Part shown: positions 50,559-57,944 of the stretch, piece by piece
How the letters are laid out: the number at the start of each line of letters is the position of its first letter
Numbering within the stretch: the first letter of the stretch is position 1
NCBI RefSeq assembly: GCF_039541115.1
Contig: NZ_BAABFP010000002.1
Coordinates: forward strand, 1-64,000
Reading direction: 5' to 3'
Length of the DNA stretch: 64,000 bases
Source: Angustibacter luteus
GTDB lineage: Bacteria; Actinomycetota; Actinomycetes; Actinomycetales; Angustibacteraceae
Notes under the pieces: model-generated
What the model saw: the letters and a program-made list of their open reading frames with translations, nothing else
Database searches by the model: none
What the model was told of the DNA's origin: nothing
Translations under genes and position numbers: made by a program

Positions 50559-50585
50559 TCAGGTCGCCTCTGATCGGACCGATGC
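50559..50585 (+). promoter_or_regulatory. FliA-type promoter of flgN-flgK-flgL-fliW
   Basis: TCAG, 15 bases, then ACCGATGC on the plus strand, 41 bases before the flgN ATG. The leader contains one ACGGA (50594-50598) and a GGAGGG ribosome site. Confidence 0.7.
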
Positions 50586-50626
50586 AGTGCTTGACGGAGA
50601 TGTGCTCCGGCGGAGGGTTCGTTTTC

Positions 50627-51112
50627 ATGGGGCTTGCTGAGGTGTCCACCGTGCTGTGGACCGAGCGTGAGCTGCTCGAGCTGCTGCTGTTCAAGCTCGA
50701 GGAGGAGCAGCTCGTGCTCGCCAGTGGTCGTGCTCGCTGGCTGGCGCACGCGACCCGCGAGGTCGAGATGGTCATCGAGCAGATCCGTGGCGCCGAGCTG
50801 TCCCGTGCCGTCGCCGTCGACGAGCTGGCCGCCGAGCTGGGCCTGCTGCCCGGCCCGAGCCTCACCGCGCTCGCCGACGCCGCACCCGCACCGTGGAGCG
50901 AGATGCTGCGCGACCACCGCCAGGCCTTCCTGGACCTGACGGACGAGATCAGCCAGATCTCCAAGTCCAACCGCGAGCTGCTGCTGCAGGCGGCCCGGAC
51001 CAGCCGCGAGGTGCTGATGGGCGTCGAGGGACACGCGGCGCAGACCTACACCCCGCACGGCACCAAGACGATGCCGGCGCCCTCCACCCGCGTCATCGAC
51101 CGGGCTCTGTGA
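50627..51112 (+). CDS. flgN: FlgN-type flagellar chaperone
   Basis: The 161-residue all-helical protein (TERELLELLLFKLEEEQLVL near the start, DHRQAFLDLTDEISQISKSN later) sits before flgK and flgL, as FlgN does. It escorts the hook-filament junction proteins to the export gate. ATG at 50627 follows GGAGGG. Identified mainly by context and build. Confidence 0.85.
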   Translation: MGLAEVSTVLWTERELLELLLFKLEEEQLVLASGRARWLAHATREVEMVIEQIRGAELSRAVAVDELAAELGLLPGPSLTALADAAPAPWSEMLRDHRQAFLDLTDEISQISKSNRELLLQAARTSREVLMGVEGHAAQTYTPHGTKTMPAPSTRVIDRAL

Positions 51113-51119
51113 GGCCCTG

Positions 51120-52520
51120 ATGTCCAGCACCTTCTCCGGCCTGAGCACCGCGCTGAACGCGCTGATGTCCCAGCGTGCCGCGCTGACGGTGACGGGGCAG
51201 AACATCGCCAACGCGAACACGGTCGGGTACACCCGCCAGCGCGCCGAGCTCGCCTCGGTGCTGTCGTCCACCAAGGCCGGCATGATGTCCGGCACCGCGA
51301 TCGGCAACAACGGTGGCGGTGTCACCGTGTCGTCGATCCGCCGGCTCGCCGACGCCTTCGTCGACGCCCGCCAGCGCGACGCGCACTCCAACGCCTCGTA
51401 CGCCACGGCGCAGGGTGCCGCGCTGGACCAGGTCGAGGGCATGCTCGGCGAGCCGTCCACGAACGGCCTGTCCGCGCAGCTGTCCGACTTCTGGGGCGCC
51501 TGGCAAGGTCTGTCCAACAACCCGGACAGCGTCCCGGCGCGGCAGGCGCTGCTCAGCAAGGCCGCCACCATCGTGGGGACCATCAAGCAGGGCCGGGCCA
51601 GCGTCGACTCGGCGTTCACCGACACCCGCGCCCAGTTGGACGCCCTCGTCACGGACGTGAACACGACGGCGAAGAGCATCGCGGACCTCAACGACCAGAT
51701 CCGTGCGCTCACCGCCGGCGGCAACCCGCCCAACGAGCTCATCGACCAGCGTGACCAGCTCTCGCTGCACCTGTCCGAGCTGGTCGGCGGCCGCAGCACC
51801 ACGAACGACGACGGCACCGTGAGCATCAGCGTCAACGGCGTCAGCGTGGTCAGCGGCACCCGGGCCGCGACGCTGGCCGTCAGCGGCGGCAACACGATCG
51901 ACACGCTCGCCGCGACGCCGCTGCAGCTCACCTGGTCCAGCGGGTCCACCGCGACGTTCGGCTCCGGTCAGGTCGCCGGCACCATCGATGCCCTGACGAG
52001 CACGTTCGTGGACGCCGCGAACAGCTACGACCAGGTCGCGTCCGTGCTGGCCAGCTCGGTCAACGCCGTGCACTCCACGGGCCAGGACCTGGACGCCGTG
52101 GCGACCGGCGACTTCTTCGCCGGGACGACGGCGAAGACCCTGTCCGTCGCCATCACCGACCCGCGCAAGATCGGCGCTGCGGCACTGGCCCCCGACGGCA
52201 AGCCGTCGCTGGACGCCTCGGTCGCCGACGCGATGGCCGCGCTCGCGACCTCGCGCACCGGGGCCGACGTCCAGTGGAGCTCGTTCGTCGCCGCCACCGG
52301 GGTCGCGGCCGCGATGGCGCACAGCAACGTGTCCGTCCGGACGTCGATCAGCACCCAGTCAGACGCGAACCGCGCCTCGGCGTCGGGGGTCAGCCTGGAC
52401 GAGGAGATGTCCAACATGCTCATGTTCCAGCGGGCGTACGAAGGCGCGGGGCGGGTGATGACGGCGGTCGACGAGATGCTCGACACCCTCATCAACCGCA
52501 CCGGTCAGGTCGGGAGGTAG
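51120..52520 (+). CDS. flgK: Flagellar hook-associated protein FlgK
   Basis: The 466-residue FlgK has the N-terminal block QRAALTVTGQNIANANTVGY and the C-terminal coiled coil SLDEEMSNMLMFQRAYEGAG. It forms the first hook-filament junction layer. ATG is seven bases after the flgN stop. Confidence 0.96.
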   Translation: MSSTFSGLSTALNALMSQRAALTVTGQNIANANTVGYTRQRAELASVLSSTKAGMMSGTAIGNNGGGVTVSSIRRLADAFVDARQRDAHSNASYATAQGAALDQVEGMLGEPSTNGLSAQLSDFWGAWQGLSNNPDSVPARQALLSKAATIVGTIKQGRASVDSAFTDTRAQLDALVTDVNTTAKSIADLNDQIRALTAGGNPPNELIDQRDQLSLHLSELVGGRSTTNDDGTVSISVNGVSVVSGTRAATLAVSGGNTIDTLAATPLQLTWSSGSTATFGSGQVAGTIDALTSTFVDAANSYDQVASVLASSVNAVHSTGQDLDAVATGDFFAGTTAKTLSVAITDPRKIGAAALAPDGKPSLDASVADAMAALATSRTGADVQWSSFVAATGVAAAMAHSNVSVRTSISTQSDANRASASGVSLDEEMSNMLMFQRAYEGAGRVMTAVDEMLDTLINRTGQVGR

Positions 52521-52522
52521 TC

Positions 52523-53404
52523 GTGCGGATCACCCAGAGCTCGATCGCGGCGTCCAGCCTCGCCAACCTGCAGGCGAGCCTCGCCCGCAACGCGCAGCTG
52601 CAGGAGCAGATGACCAGCGGCAAGGTCATCAACCGCCCCTCCGACTCCCCCACCGGCATCGTCACCGTGATGTCGATGAAGTCGCAGATCGCCTCCAGCA
52701 CGCAGTACTCCCGCAACGCCTCCGATGGTGCGGCCTGGCTCGGCACCGTGGACAGCACGCTGCAGACCGTGAACGAGCGGCTCCAGCGGGTCCGCGACCT
52801 CGTGCTGCAGGGGTCGTCGACCGGCACGCTGGACCCGACCTCACGCCAGGCCCTCGCCACCGAGGTCACCAGCCTGCGGGGCGAGCTGATGGGCCTGGCG
52901 AACACGTCCTACTCGGGTCGGCCCATCTTCGGCGGCACGACTGCGAACGCCAAGGCCTACGACGACACCACCTACGCCTACCAGGGCAACGACGGTCAGG
53001 TCACCCGTCGGCTGGACTCGGCGACGACCGTCGAGGTCGGCGCCAGTGGCCCGACCGTCTTCGGCGACGGTGCGACGTCCATGTTCAAGATGCTCGACGA
53101 CATCGCCACCAACCTGGTCAGCAACACCCCGGCCCTGGCCGGGAACCTCGCCCAGATCGACGGCCGGATGAACGACGTCCTGCAGACGCTCACCGACGTC
53201 GGCGTCCGCACCAACCGGGTGACCGCGGCGCAGACCAACGCCGACGACAACGTCCTGTCGATGAGCAGCACGCTGTCCGGCGTCGAGGACATCGACCTGC
53301 CCAAGACGATCCTGGACATGCAGCTGTCCAGCAACGCGTACCAGGCCGCCCTGTCGGCCACCGCGAAGGTGCTTCAGCCGTCTCTGATGGACTTCCTCAG
53401 GTGA
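52523..53404 (+). CDS. flgL: Flagellar hook-associated protein FlgL
   Basis: The 293-residue FlgL starts VRITQSSIAASSLANLQASL and has the flagellin-like MTSGKVINRPSDSPTGI block and C-terminal QLSSNAYQAALSATAKVLQP. It is the second junction layer. GTG follows GGGAGG, two bases after flgK. Confidence 0.95.
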   Translation: MRITQSSIAASSLANLQASLARNAQLQEQMTSGKVINRPSDSPTGIVTVMSMKSQIASSTQYSRNASDGAAWLGTVDSTLQTVNERLQRVRDLVLQGSSTGTLDPTSRQALATEVTSLRGELMGLANTSYSGRPIFGGTTANAKAYDDTTYAYQGNDGQVTRRLDSATTVEVGASGPTVFGDGATSMFKMLDDIATNLVSNTPALAGNLAQIDGRMNDVLQTLTDVGVRTNRVTAAQTNADDNVLSMSSTLSGVEDIDLPKTILDMQLSSNAYQAALSATAKVLQPSLMDFLR

Positions 53405-53817
53405 GTGAGCAGATGACCGACACCCCGACCGACAACGACCTGCCCGTGCTGGAGTTCGTGGACGCCGTCCCCGGGCTGCCCGGCATGTCCCGGTGCGTGC
53501 TGGTCCAGATCGACGAGGCCGGTGCCCTGTTCCGGCTGCAGTCCGTCGTCGACCCCGACCTGCGCCTGGTCGTCGCGGCACCGTCCTTCTTCTACGCCGA
53601 GTACGCCCCGGAGATCGACGAGGACACGGCCGCCAGCATCCACCTGGACGACGTCGCGGACGCCCTGCTGCTCGTCGTCATCACCGTGGGCGCCTCGCTC
53701 GCCGAGTCGACCGCGAACCTGATGGCCCCCATCGTGGTGAACCAGCGGACCCGCCAGGCCGTCCAGGTGCTGCAGCTCGAGGGCAGCCACTCGCTGCGCG
53801 AGCCACTGCCCGTCTGA
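53401..53817 (+). CDS. fliW: Flagellar assembly factor FliW
   Basis: The 138-residue FliW binds either newly made flagellin or CsrA. When flagellin is exported, FliW is free to sequester CsrA and so allow flagellin translation. The block FRLQSVVDPDLRLVVAAPSF near residues 44-63 and the LMAPIVVNQRTRQAVQVLQ near the C-terminus are family hallmarks. The GTG overlaps the flgL stop (GTGA). Confidence 0.93.
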   Translation: MSEQMTDTPTDNDLPVLEFVDAVPGLPGMSRCVLVQIDEAGALFRLQSVVDPDLRLVVAAPSFFYAEYAPEIDEDTAASIHLDDVADALLLVVITVGASLAESTANLMAPIVVNQRTRQAVQVLQLEGSHSLREPLPV

Positions 53818-53837
53818 CCCGCTCGCTCGACCCCCGG

Positions 53838-54737
53838 TCAGCTGATCGGGGTCTCGAAGTAGTGCCCCTCGTCGAGGTCGGCGATCAGTCCGGGGTGGGT
53901 GGGCGCCCATCCCGTCAGCTCGCACGTCAGCGTGTTCGAGGCCGGCGCGTCGGCCCCGAAGAAGCCACCCAGCCAGGCGAAGTGGTCCATCGCCTGGGCC
54001 GCCGGGATCGAGACGACCGGCACGTCCAGACCGCGGCCGATCGCCTCGGCGATCTCCCGGGTCGGCACGCCCTCCTCAGCGACGGCGTGCAGCACCGAGC
54101 CCCCGGGCGCCTCGAGCACCGCCTGCCGGACGAGCCGGCCCGCATCGATCCGGTGCACTGCGGGCCAACGGTTCTCGCCGGCCTCGATGTACGCCGAGAC
54201 GCCCTTGTCCCGCGCGGTGGCCACCAGGGCGGCCACGAAGCCGTGGTCCCCCGCACCGTGCACCGTGGGGGCGAACCGCACCACGACCGGGCGGACGCCG
54301 CGCTCGGCGAAGGCCAGCGCGGCGAGCGCGTTGGCCACCCGCGGGTGAACGGCGGCGTCCGGGACGTCGCGTTCGGTGCCCACCCGGCCGGGCGCCAGAC
54401 CCAGGGTGCCGGAGGCGATCACCAGCGCTCCGCCGGAGCCCTCCAGGACGGCGCCGACGGCCTCGATCGCCGCCAGGTCGATCTGCGCCGCCCGCTCCAT
54501 CTGCGAGAAGTCGTGGTGGTAACCGAGGTGGACGGCGCTGTCGGCTGCCGCCGCACCCGCGCGCAGGCTGTCGAGGTCCTCCAGGCTCCCCCGCTGCACG
54601 TCGGCACCGAGCCGCGCGACCGACTCCGCCGAGGCATCCGAGCGGGCCAGGCCGAGGACCTGGTGGCCCGAGCCGAGCAGCTCGGTGACGACGGTTGACC
54701 CGATCCAGCCGGACGCTCCGGTGACGAACACGCGCAT
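53838..54737 (-). CDS. NAD(P)-dependent epimerase/SDR family protein
   Basis: The 299-residue extended-SDR-like protein has the nucleotide-binding GASGWIGS (about 8-15) and later HLGYHHDFS and RFAPTVHGAGDHGF. The usual Y-x3-K active pair is not apparent, which points to an atypical SDR. The substrate is unknown. ATG at 54737 follows AAGGGG. It diverges from a TetR gene across a region with two operator dyads and is probably regulated by it. Confidence 0.85.
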   Translation of the reverse strand: MRVFVTGASGWIGSTVVTELLGSGHQVLGLARSDASAESVARLGADVQRGSLEDLDSLRAGAAAADSAVHLGYHHDFSQMERAAQIDLAAIEAVGAVLEGSGGALVIASGTLGLAPGRVGTERDVPDAAVHPRVANALAALAFAERGVRPVVVRFAPTVHGAGDHGFVAALVATARDKGVSAYIEAGENRWPAVHRIDAGRLVRQAVLEAPGGSVLHAVAEEGVPTREIAEAIGRGLDVPVVSIPAAQAMDHFAWLGGFFGADAPASNTLTCELTGWAPTHPGLIADLDEGHYFETPIS

Positions 54738-54768
54738 GACGAACCCCTTGCTGAGGTGACACCCTGGT

Positions 54769-54787
54769 GATGTCACGTGATGACATC
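54769..54787. promoter_or_regulatory. TetR operator site 1
   Basis: GATGTCA-N5-TGACATC, a perfect seven-base dyad, in the gap between the SDR and TetR genes. It is repeated with the same arms and spacing 13 bases further on. Confidence 0.7.
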
Positions 54788-54800
54788 ACCGTACCACCCC

Positions 54801-54819
54801 GATGTCATCGCATGACATC
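54801..54819. promoter_or_regulatory. TetR operator site 2
   Basis: A second GATGTCA-N5-TGACATC dyad, 32 bases centre to centre from the first (about three helical turns). It ends four bases before the -10 of the TetR gene. Confidence 0.7.
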
Positions 54820-54822
54820 ACC

Positions 54823-54828
54823 TACACT
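54823..54828 (+). promoter_or_regulatory. -10 element of leaderless tetR transcript
   Basis: TACACT is followed by seven bases and the ATG at 54836. No ribosome site is present, so the transcript is probably leaderless; the operator next to it would block polymerase. Confidence 0.55.
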
Positions 54829-54835
54829 GCCCGTC

Positions 54836-55399
54836 ATGGGTCGATGGGAGCCGGGTGCGAGCGGTCGGCTCCGCCAAGCGGCCATGGAGCTGTACGTGGA
54901 GCGCGGGTACGACCAGACGACGGTGGCCGCGATCGCTGACCGCGCAGGACTGACCGCGCGGACCTTCTTCCGGTACTTCGCCGACAAGCGCGAGGTGCTG
55001 TTCGCCGGGTCCGAGTCGTTGCAGGACAGCCTCGTCGCCGCTCTGGACGACGCGGCGCCGGACGCCTCGCCGATGCAGGCGGTGGCTGCTGCCCTCGATG
55101 CCGCCGCCGACTTCCTCGGCGACCGTCGCGACTACTCCCGACAGCGGCAGTCCGTCATCGCCGCCAACGCCGAGCTGCGCGAGCGCGAGCTGATCAAGAT
55201 GGCGTCGCTGGCACACGCGCTGGGCGACGGGCTGCGCCGCCGCGGCGTCCCCGAGCCGGACGCCAGCCTGGCCGCCGAGGCCGGCGTCGCCGTGTTCCGG
55301 GTTGCCTTCGATCGCTGGGTCAACGACCCGGTCGACCGTCCGCTCGCTCAGGTCATGCGCGAGTCGCTCGTCCAGCTGAGGACCGTGACGACCCGCTAG
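54836..55399 (+). CDS. TetR-family regulator of the divergent SDR gene
   Basis: The 187-residue protein has an N-terminal TetR helix-turn-helix (about 12-55, with YDQTTVAAIADRAGLTARTF, then FRYFADKREVLF) and a C-terminal ligand domain. Starts further upstream (54812 or 54770) would place coding sequence inside the operators, so ATG 54836 is chosen. It probably represses itself and the SDR gene. Confidence 0.9.
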   Translation: MGRWEPGASGRLRQAAMELYVERGYDQTTVAAIADRAGLTARTFFRYFADKREVLFAGSESLQDSLVAALDDAAPDASPMQAVAAALDAAADFLGDRRDYSRQRQSVIAANAELRERELIKMASLAHALGDGLRRRGVPEPDASLAAEAGVAVFRVAFDRWVNDPVDRPLAQVMRESLVQLRTVTTR

Positions 55400-55415
55400 C
55401 CCGCACCCCGCACCA

Positions 55416-55461
55416 GATCGTGGCAACCTCGCATCGCCAGTGATGCGACGTTGCCACGATC
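55416..55461 (+). terminator. Terminator hairpin after the TetR gene
   Basis: Arms 55416-55435 and 55442-55461 pair at 19 of 20 positions around a six-base loop, 16 bases after the TetR stop. No T tract. Confidence 0.7.
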
Positions 55462-55544
55462 GTGGGGTCGGGCGCTGCCAATTGAGCCTGCCCGCTCCCG
55501 CTCTGCGGTTTACTGGGCCGGTGCGGCGAGAGGAAACTCAACGG

Positions 55545-55835
55545 ATGTCGGAGCCGCCTTCGGGGTGGGAGCTGGAGCGGGCGCGCACGGAGCGGCTCGC
55601 TCGCGCGGAGGTGCTGCGACTCGAGGGCCTCGTGGCGCTGGCGCCGATCGGCTCCGGACGCGGCCAGCGGCTCGCCGCCGACCTCGGGGTCGCTCGGCAC
55701 AAGCTCAGGACGTCGCTGTCCATGATCCAGTACGTTGAGTACCTCGAGACGACCAACCCAGCGCGCTACCTGGCGCTGTGGCGAGAGAACGGCCCTCCGG
55801 ACCCTGGCCGCGCCGCTCGACGTGCGAGCGACTGA
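55545..55835 (+). CDS. Small protein of unknown function
   Basis: The 96-residue basic product (MSEPPSGWELERARTERLAR) is predicted helical with a region LAADLGVARHKLRTSLSMIQ that could be a helix-turn-helix. I do not recognise a family. The start is uncertain: GTG at 55521 would add eight residues. Coding is supported only by frame length and codon use, so it may not be expressed. Confidence 0.45.
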   Translation: MSEPPSGWELERARTERLARAEVLRLEGLVALAPIGSGRGQRLAADLGVARHKLRTSLSMIQYVEYLETTNPARYLALWRENGPPDPGRAARRASD

Positions 55836-55935
55836 CCTCCTTCCGCACCGCGAAACTCATCACCGCATCCGGTATCAACCGGGGCGCCGCCGCGATCTGT
55901 GGTTCTGAACACCCTTGTCGACGGAAGGCCAGACG

Positions 55936-56787
55936 ATGACGTACCGCACGATCCACACGAGCACCGACGGTGAGCACCCGCTCGGCCGGCACGTGAACCA
56001 CGACCCCCGTTCGCGCGCCTACGCGCACCTCAGCACGGGCCGCACCCTGCAGTCCGTGCGGCACACCCGGCACGTCCCGGTGTTCGACCAGGGCAGCCTG
56101 GGCTCCTGCACGGGCAACGCCCTGACCGGCGCACTGGCCACCGACCCGCTGTTCGGCGGCCTGCCCCAGGGCACCACCCTCGACGAGGACAAGGCCGTCG
56201 AGATCTACTCGGCCGCCACCAAGATCGACCCGTACGACGGGGAGTACCCCCCGGACGACACCGGCTCGGACGGCCTGTCCGTCGCCAAGGTGGCCCAGAG
56301 CCTCGGCCTGATCTCCGGGTACCGCCACGCGTTCAGCCTGGCCGACGCGCTGGACGCGCTGCAGGACGGGCCGGTCATCACCGGCGTCGAGTGGTTCGCC
56401 GGGTTCGACCGCCCGAGTGCGGACGGCACCGTAGAGATCAGCGGCGAGGTGCGCGGCGGCCACGAGATCGTGGTCGACGAGTACGACGCCGCGACCGGCA
56501 AGATCGGCCTGACCAACTCGTGGGGTGACGGCTGGGGCGTGGACGGCCGCTTCCACATGACGGCAGCCACGTGGGGCAAGCTGCTCGACCGCCAGGGCGA
56601 CGTCACGATCCTGGTCCCGGCCACGGCGCCGGCGCCGACCCCGGACCCGACGCCCGTCCCCGACTCCGCCACGTTCCTCAACGCCGACCCGGTCGTCGCC
56701 GCTCGGGTGGCCCGCGCCGCAGCACGCCGCGGGCTGAGCATCGAGGAGTGGCTGCTGCGTCACCTGAAGGGCTACTTCGACCGCTGA
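55936..56787 (+). CDS. Papain-like C1-family cysteine peptidase
   Basis: The 283-residue protein has the papain triad: C58 in QGSLGSCTGNA, H176 in GGHEIVV and N194 in TNSWGDGWG. There is no signal peptide or propeptide; the enzyme domain starts near residue 40 and ends near 230. A Pro/Thr/Asp linker (about 233-243) leads to a 40-residue basic helical tail. Targets are unknown. The gene stands alone between two hairpins, and no toxin, phage or secretion genes are adjacent. Confidence 0.87.
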   Translation: MTYRTIHTSTDGEHPLGRHVNHDPRSRAYAHLSTGRTLQSVRHTRHVPVFDQGSLGSCTGNALTGALATDPLFGGLPQGTTLDEDKAVEIYSAATKIDPYDGEYPPDDTGSDGLSVAKVAQSLGLISGYRHAFSLADALDALQDGPVITGVEWFAGFDRPSADGTVEISGEVRGGHEIVVDEYDAATGKIGLTNSWGDGWGVDGRFHMTAATWGKLLDRQGDVTILVPATAPAPTPDPTPVPDSATFLNADPVVAARVARAAARRGLSIEEWLLRHLKGYFDR

Positions 56788-56796
56788 CCGGCGGTA

Positions 56797-56832
56797 CCCG
56801 ACGAGGCCTGGCAGTGTTCAGGCCTCGTCGGG
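56797..56832 (+). terminator. Terminator hairpin after the C1 peptidase gene
   Basis: CCCGACGAGGCCTG (56797-56810) and its exact reverse complement (56819-56832) form a 14-bp stem with an eight-base loop, ten bases past the stop. Confidence 0.7.
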
Positions 56833-56871
56833 GCGGCAGCGGTAAGCACCCAGCAGCGGCCGACGACCGTC

Positions 56872-56877
56872 TAGTCT
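56872..56877 (+). promoter_or_regulatory. -10 element of leaderless glutaminase transcript
   Basis: TAGTCT lies six bases before the GTG start of the glutaminase, and no ribosome site is present, consistent with a leaderless mRNA. Confidence 0.5.
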
Positions 56878-56883
56878 GCCGAC

Positions 56884-57870
56884 GTGTCCGACACGCACCC
56901 CGCGCGCTACGTCTCCGCGGGCCGCCTCCCCGAGCGCACGTCCGTCCAGGCGATCGTCGACGAGGCCCGGGCGCTCTTCGCGGACGACGACAGCGGCCGG
57001 TTGTCGGCGGTCTACCCGGCACTGGCCGAGGCTGACCCGTCCGCGTTCGGGCTCTGTGTCGTGTCGGCCAGCGGGGACGTGGTCGCGTCCGGCGACGCGC
57101 GCAGCCCGTTCACCATCATGAGCGTGGCCAAGCCCTTCGTGTACGCGCTGGTCGGCGAGGCGGTGGGCATCGAGGAGCTGCGCCGCCGGGTCGGCGTCAA
57201 CGCGACCGGCCTGGCCTTCAACTCGGCGCACGCCGTCGAGCGGGATCCGTCGGGGCGCACCAACCCCATGGTCAACCCCGGCGCGATCGCCACCACCGCA
57301 CTGGCTCGGGGCGGCGACGTGGAGGCCCAGTGGTCTCGCCTGGTCGAGGGGCTCTCCCGGTTCGCCGGCCACGACCTGCAGTTGGACGACGCGACGCTGG
57401 CGTCCGCGCGCGCCAGCAACCACCGCAACCGCGCACTGGCGAACATGCTGAAGGAACTCGGTGCGCTGGACGGCGATCCGGGGGACGTGGTCGACCTCTA
57501 CACGCGGCAGAGCTGCCTGTCGGTCAGCGCCCTGGACATCGCGGTCATGGGCGCCACGCTCGCCGACGGCGGGATGAACCCGCTCACCGGCGAACGCGTC
57601 GTGGATGCCGAGACCGCCCACGCGACGCTGGCCGTGATGACCATCGCCGGGCTCTACGAGACCTCCGGTGACTGGCTGTTCGACGTCGGGATGCCCGGCA
57701 AGAGCGGGATCGGCGGCGGGATCGTCACCGTGTCCCCCGGAAAGGGTGCCCTCGGCACCTACTCCCCCTTGCTGGACCCGACCGGGAACAGCGTGCGCGG
57801 GCAGCTGGCCGCGCAGTACCTGGCCCGGCGCCTGGGACTGGACCTGCTGGCCTCGCAGGCACTGACCTGA
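56884..57870 (+). CDS. glsA: Glutaminase
   Basis: The 328-residue serine-dependent glutaminase hydrolyses glutamine to glutamate and ammonia. It has the catalytic S-x2-K pair S80-K83 (IMSVAKPF), NPMVNPGAIA near 127-136 and SCLSVSALD, all typical of the beta-lactamase-like fold family. GTG start, apparently leaderless. Length is normal. Confidence 0.95.
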   Translation: MSDTHPARYVSAGRLPERTSVQAIVDEARALFADDDSGRLSAVYPALAEADPSAFGLCVVSASGDVVASGDARSPFTIMSVAKPFVYALVGEAVGIEELRRRVGVNATGLAFNSAHAVERDPSGRTNPMVNPGAIATTALARGGDVEAQWSRLVEGLSRFAGHDLQLDDATLASARASNHRNRALANMLKELGALDGDPGDVVDLYTRQSCLSVSALDIAVMGATLADGGMNPLTGERVVDAETAHATLAVMTIAGLYETSGDWLFDVGMPGKSGIGGGIVTVSPGKGALGTYSPLLDPTGNSVRGQLAAQYLARRLGLDLLASQALT

Positions 57871-57944
57871 CGACCGCCGACCAAGATCATCGATGACCCT
57901 TGCTGCCACATGACTGCTCTGCCAGAGTGAGTGTGGAGGCGACG

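Noticed and set aside
54770-54836. Upstream starts (ATG 54770, ATG 54812) for the TetR gene
   Set aside because: Both would place the N-terminus across the operator dyads and the -10 element; ATG 54836 gives the normal TetR length.
55936-56787. C1 peptidase as part of a prophage
   Set aside because: No integrase, capsid, tail or lysis genes and no att repeats were seen around it.
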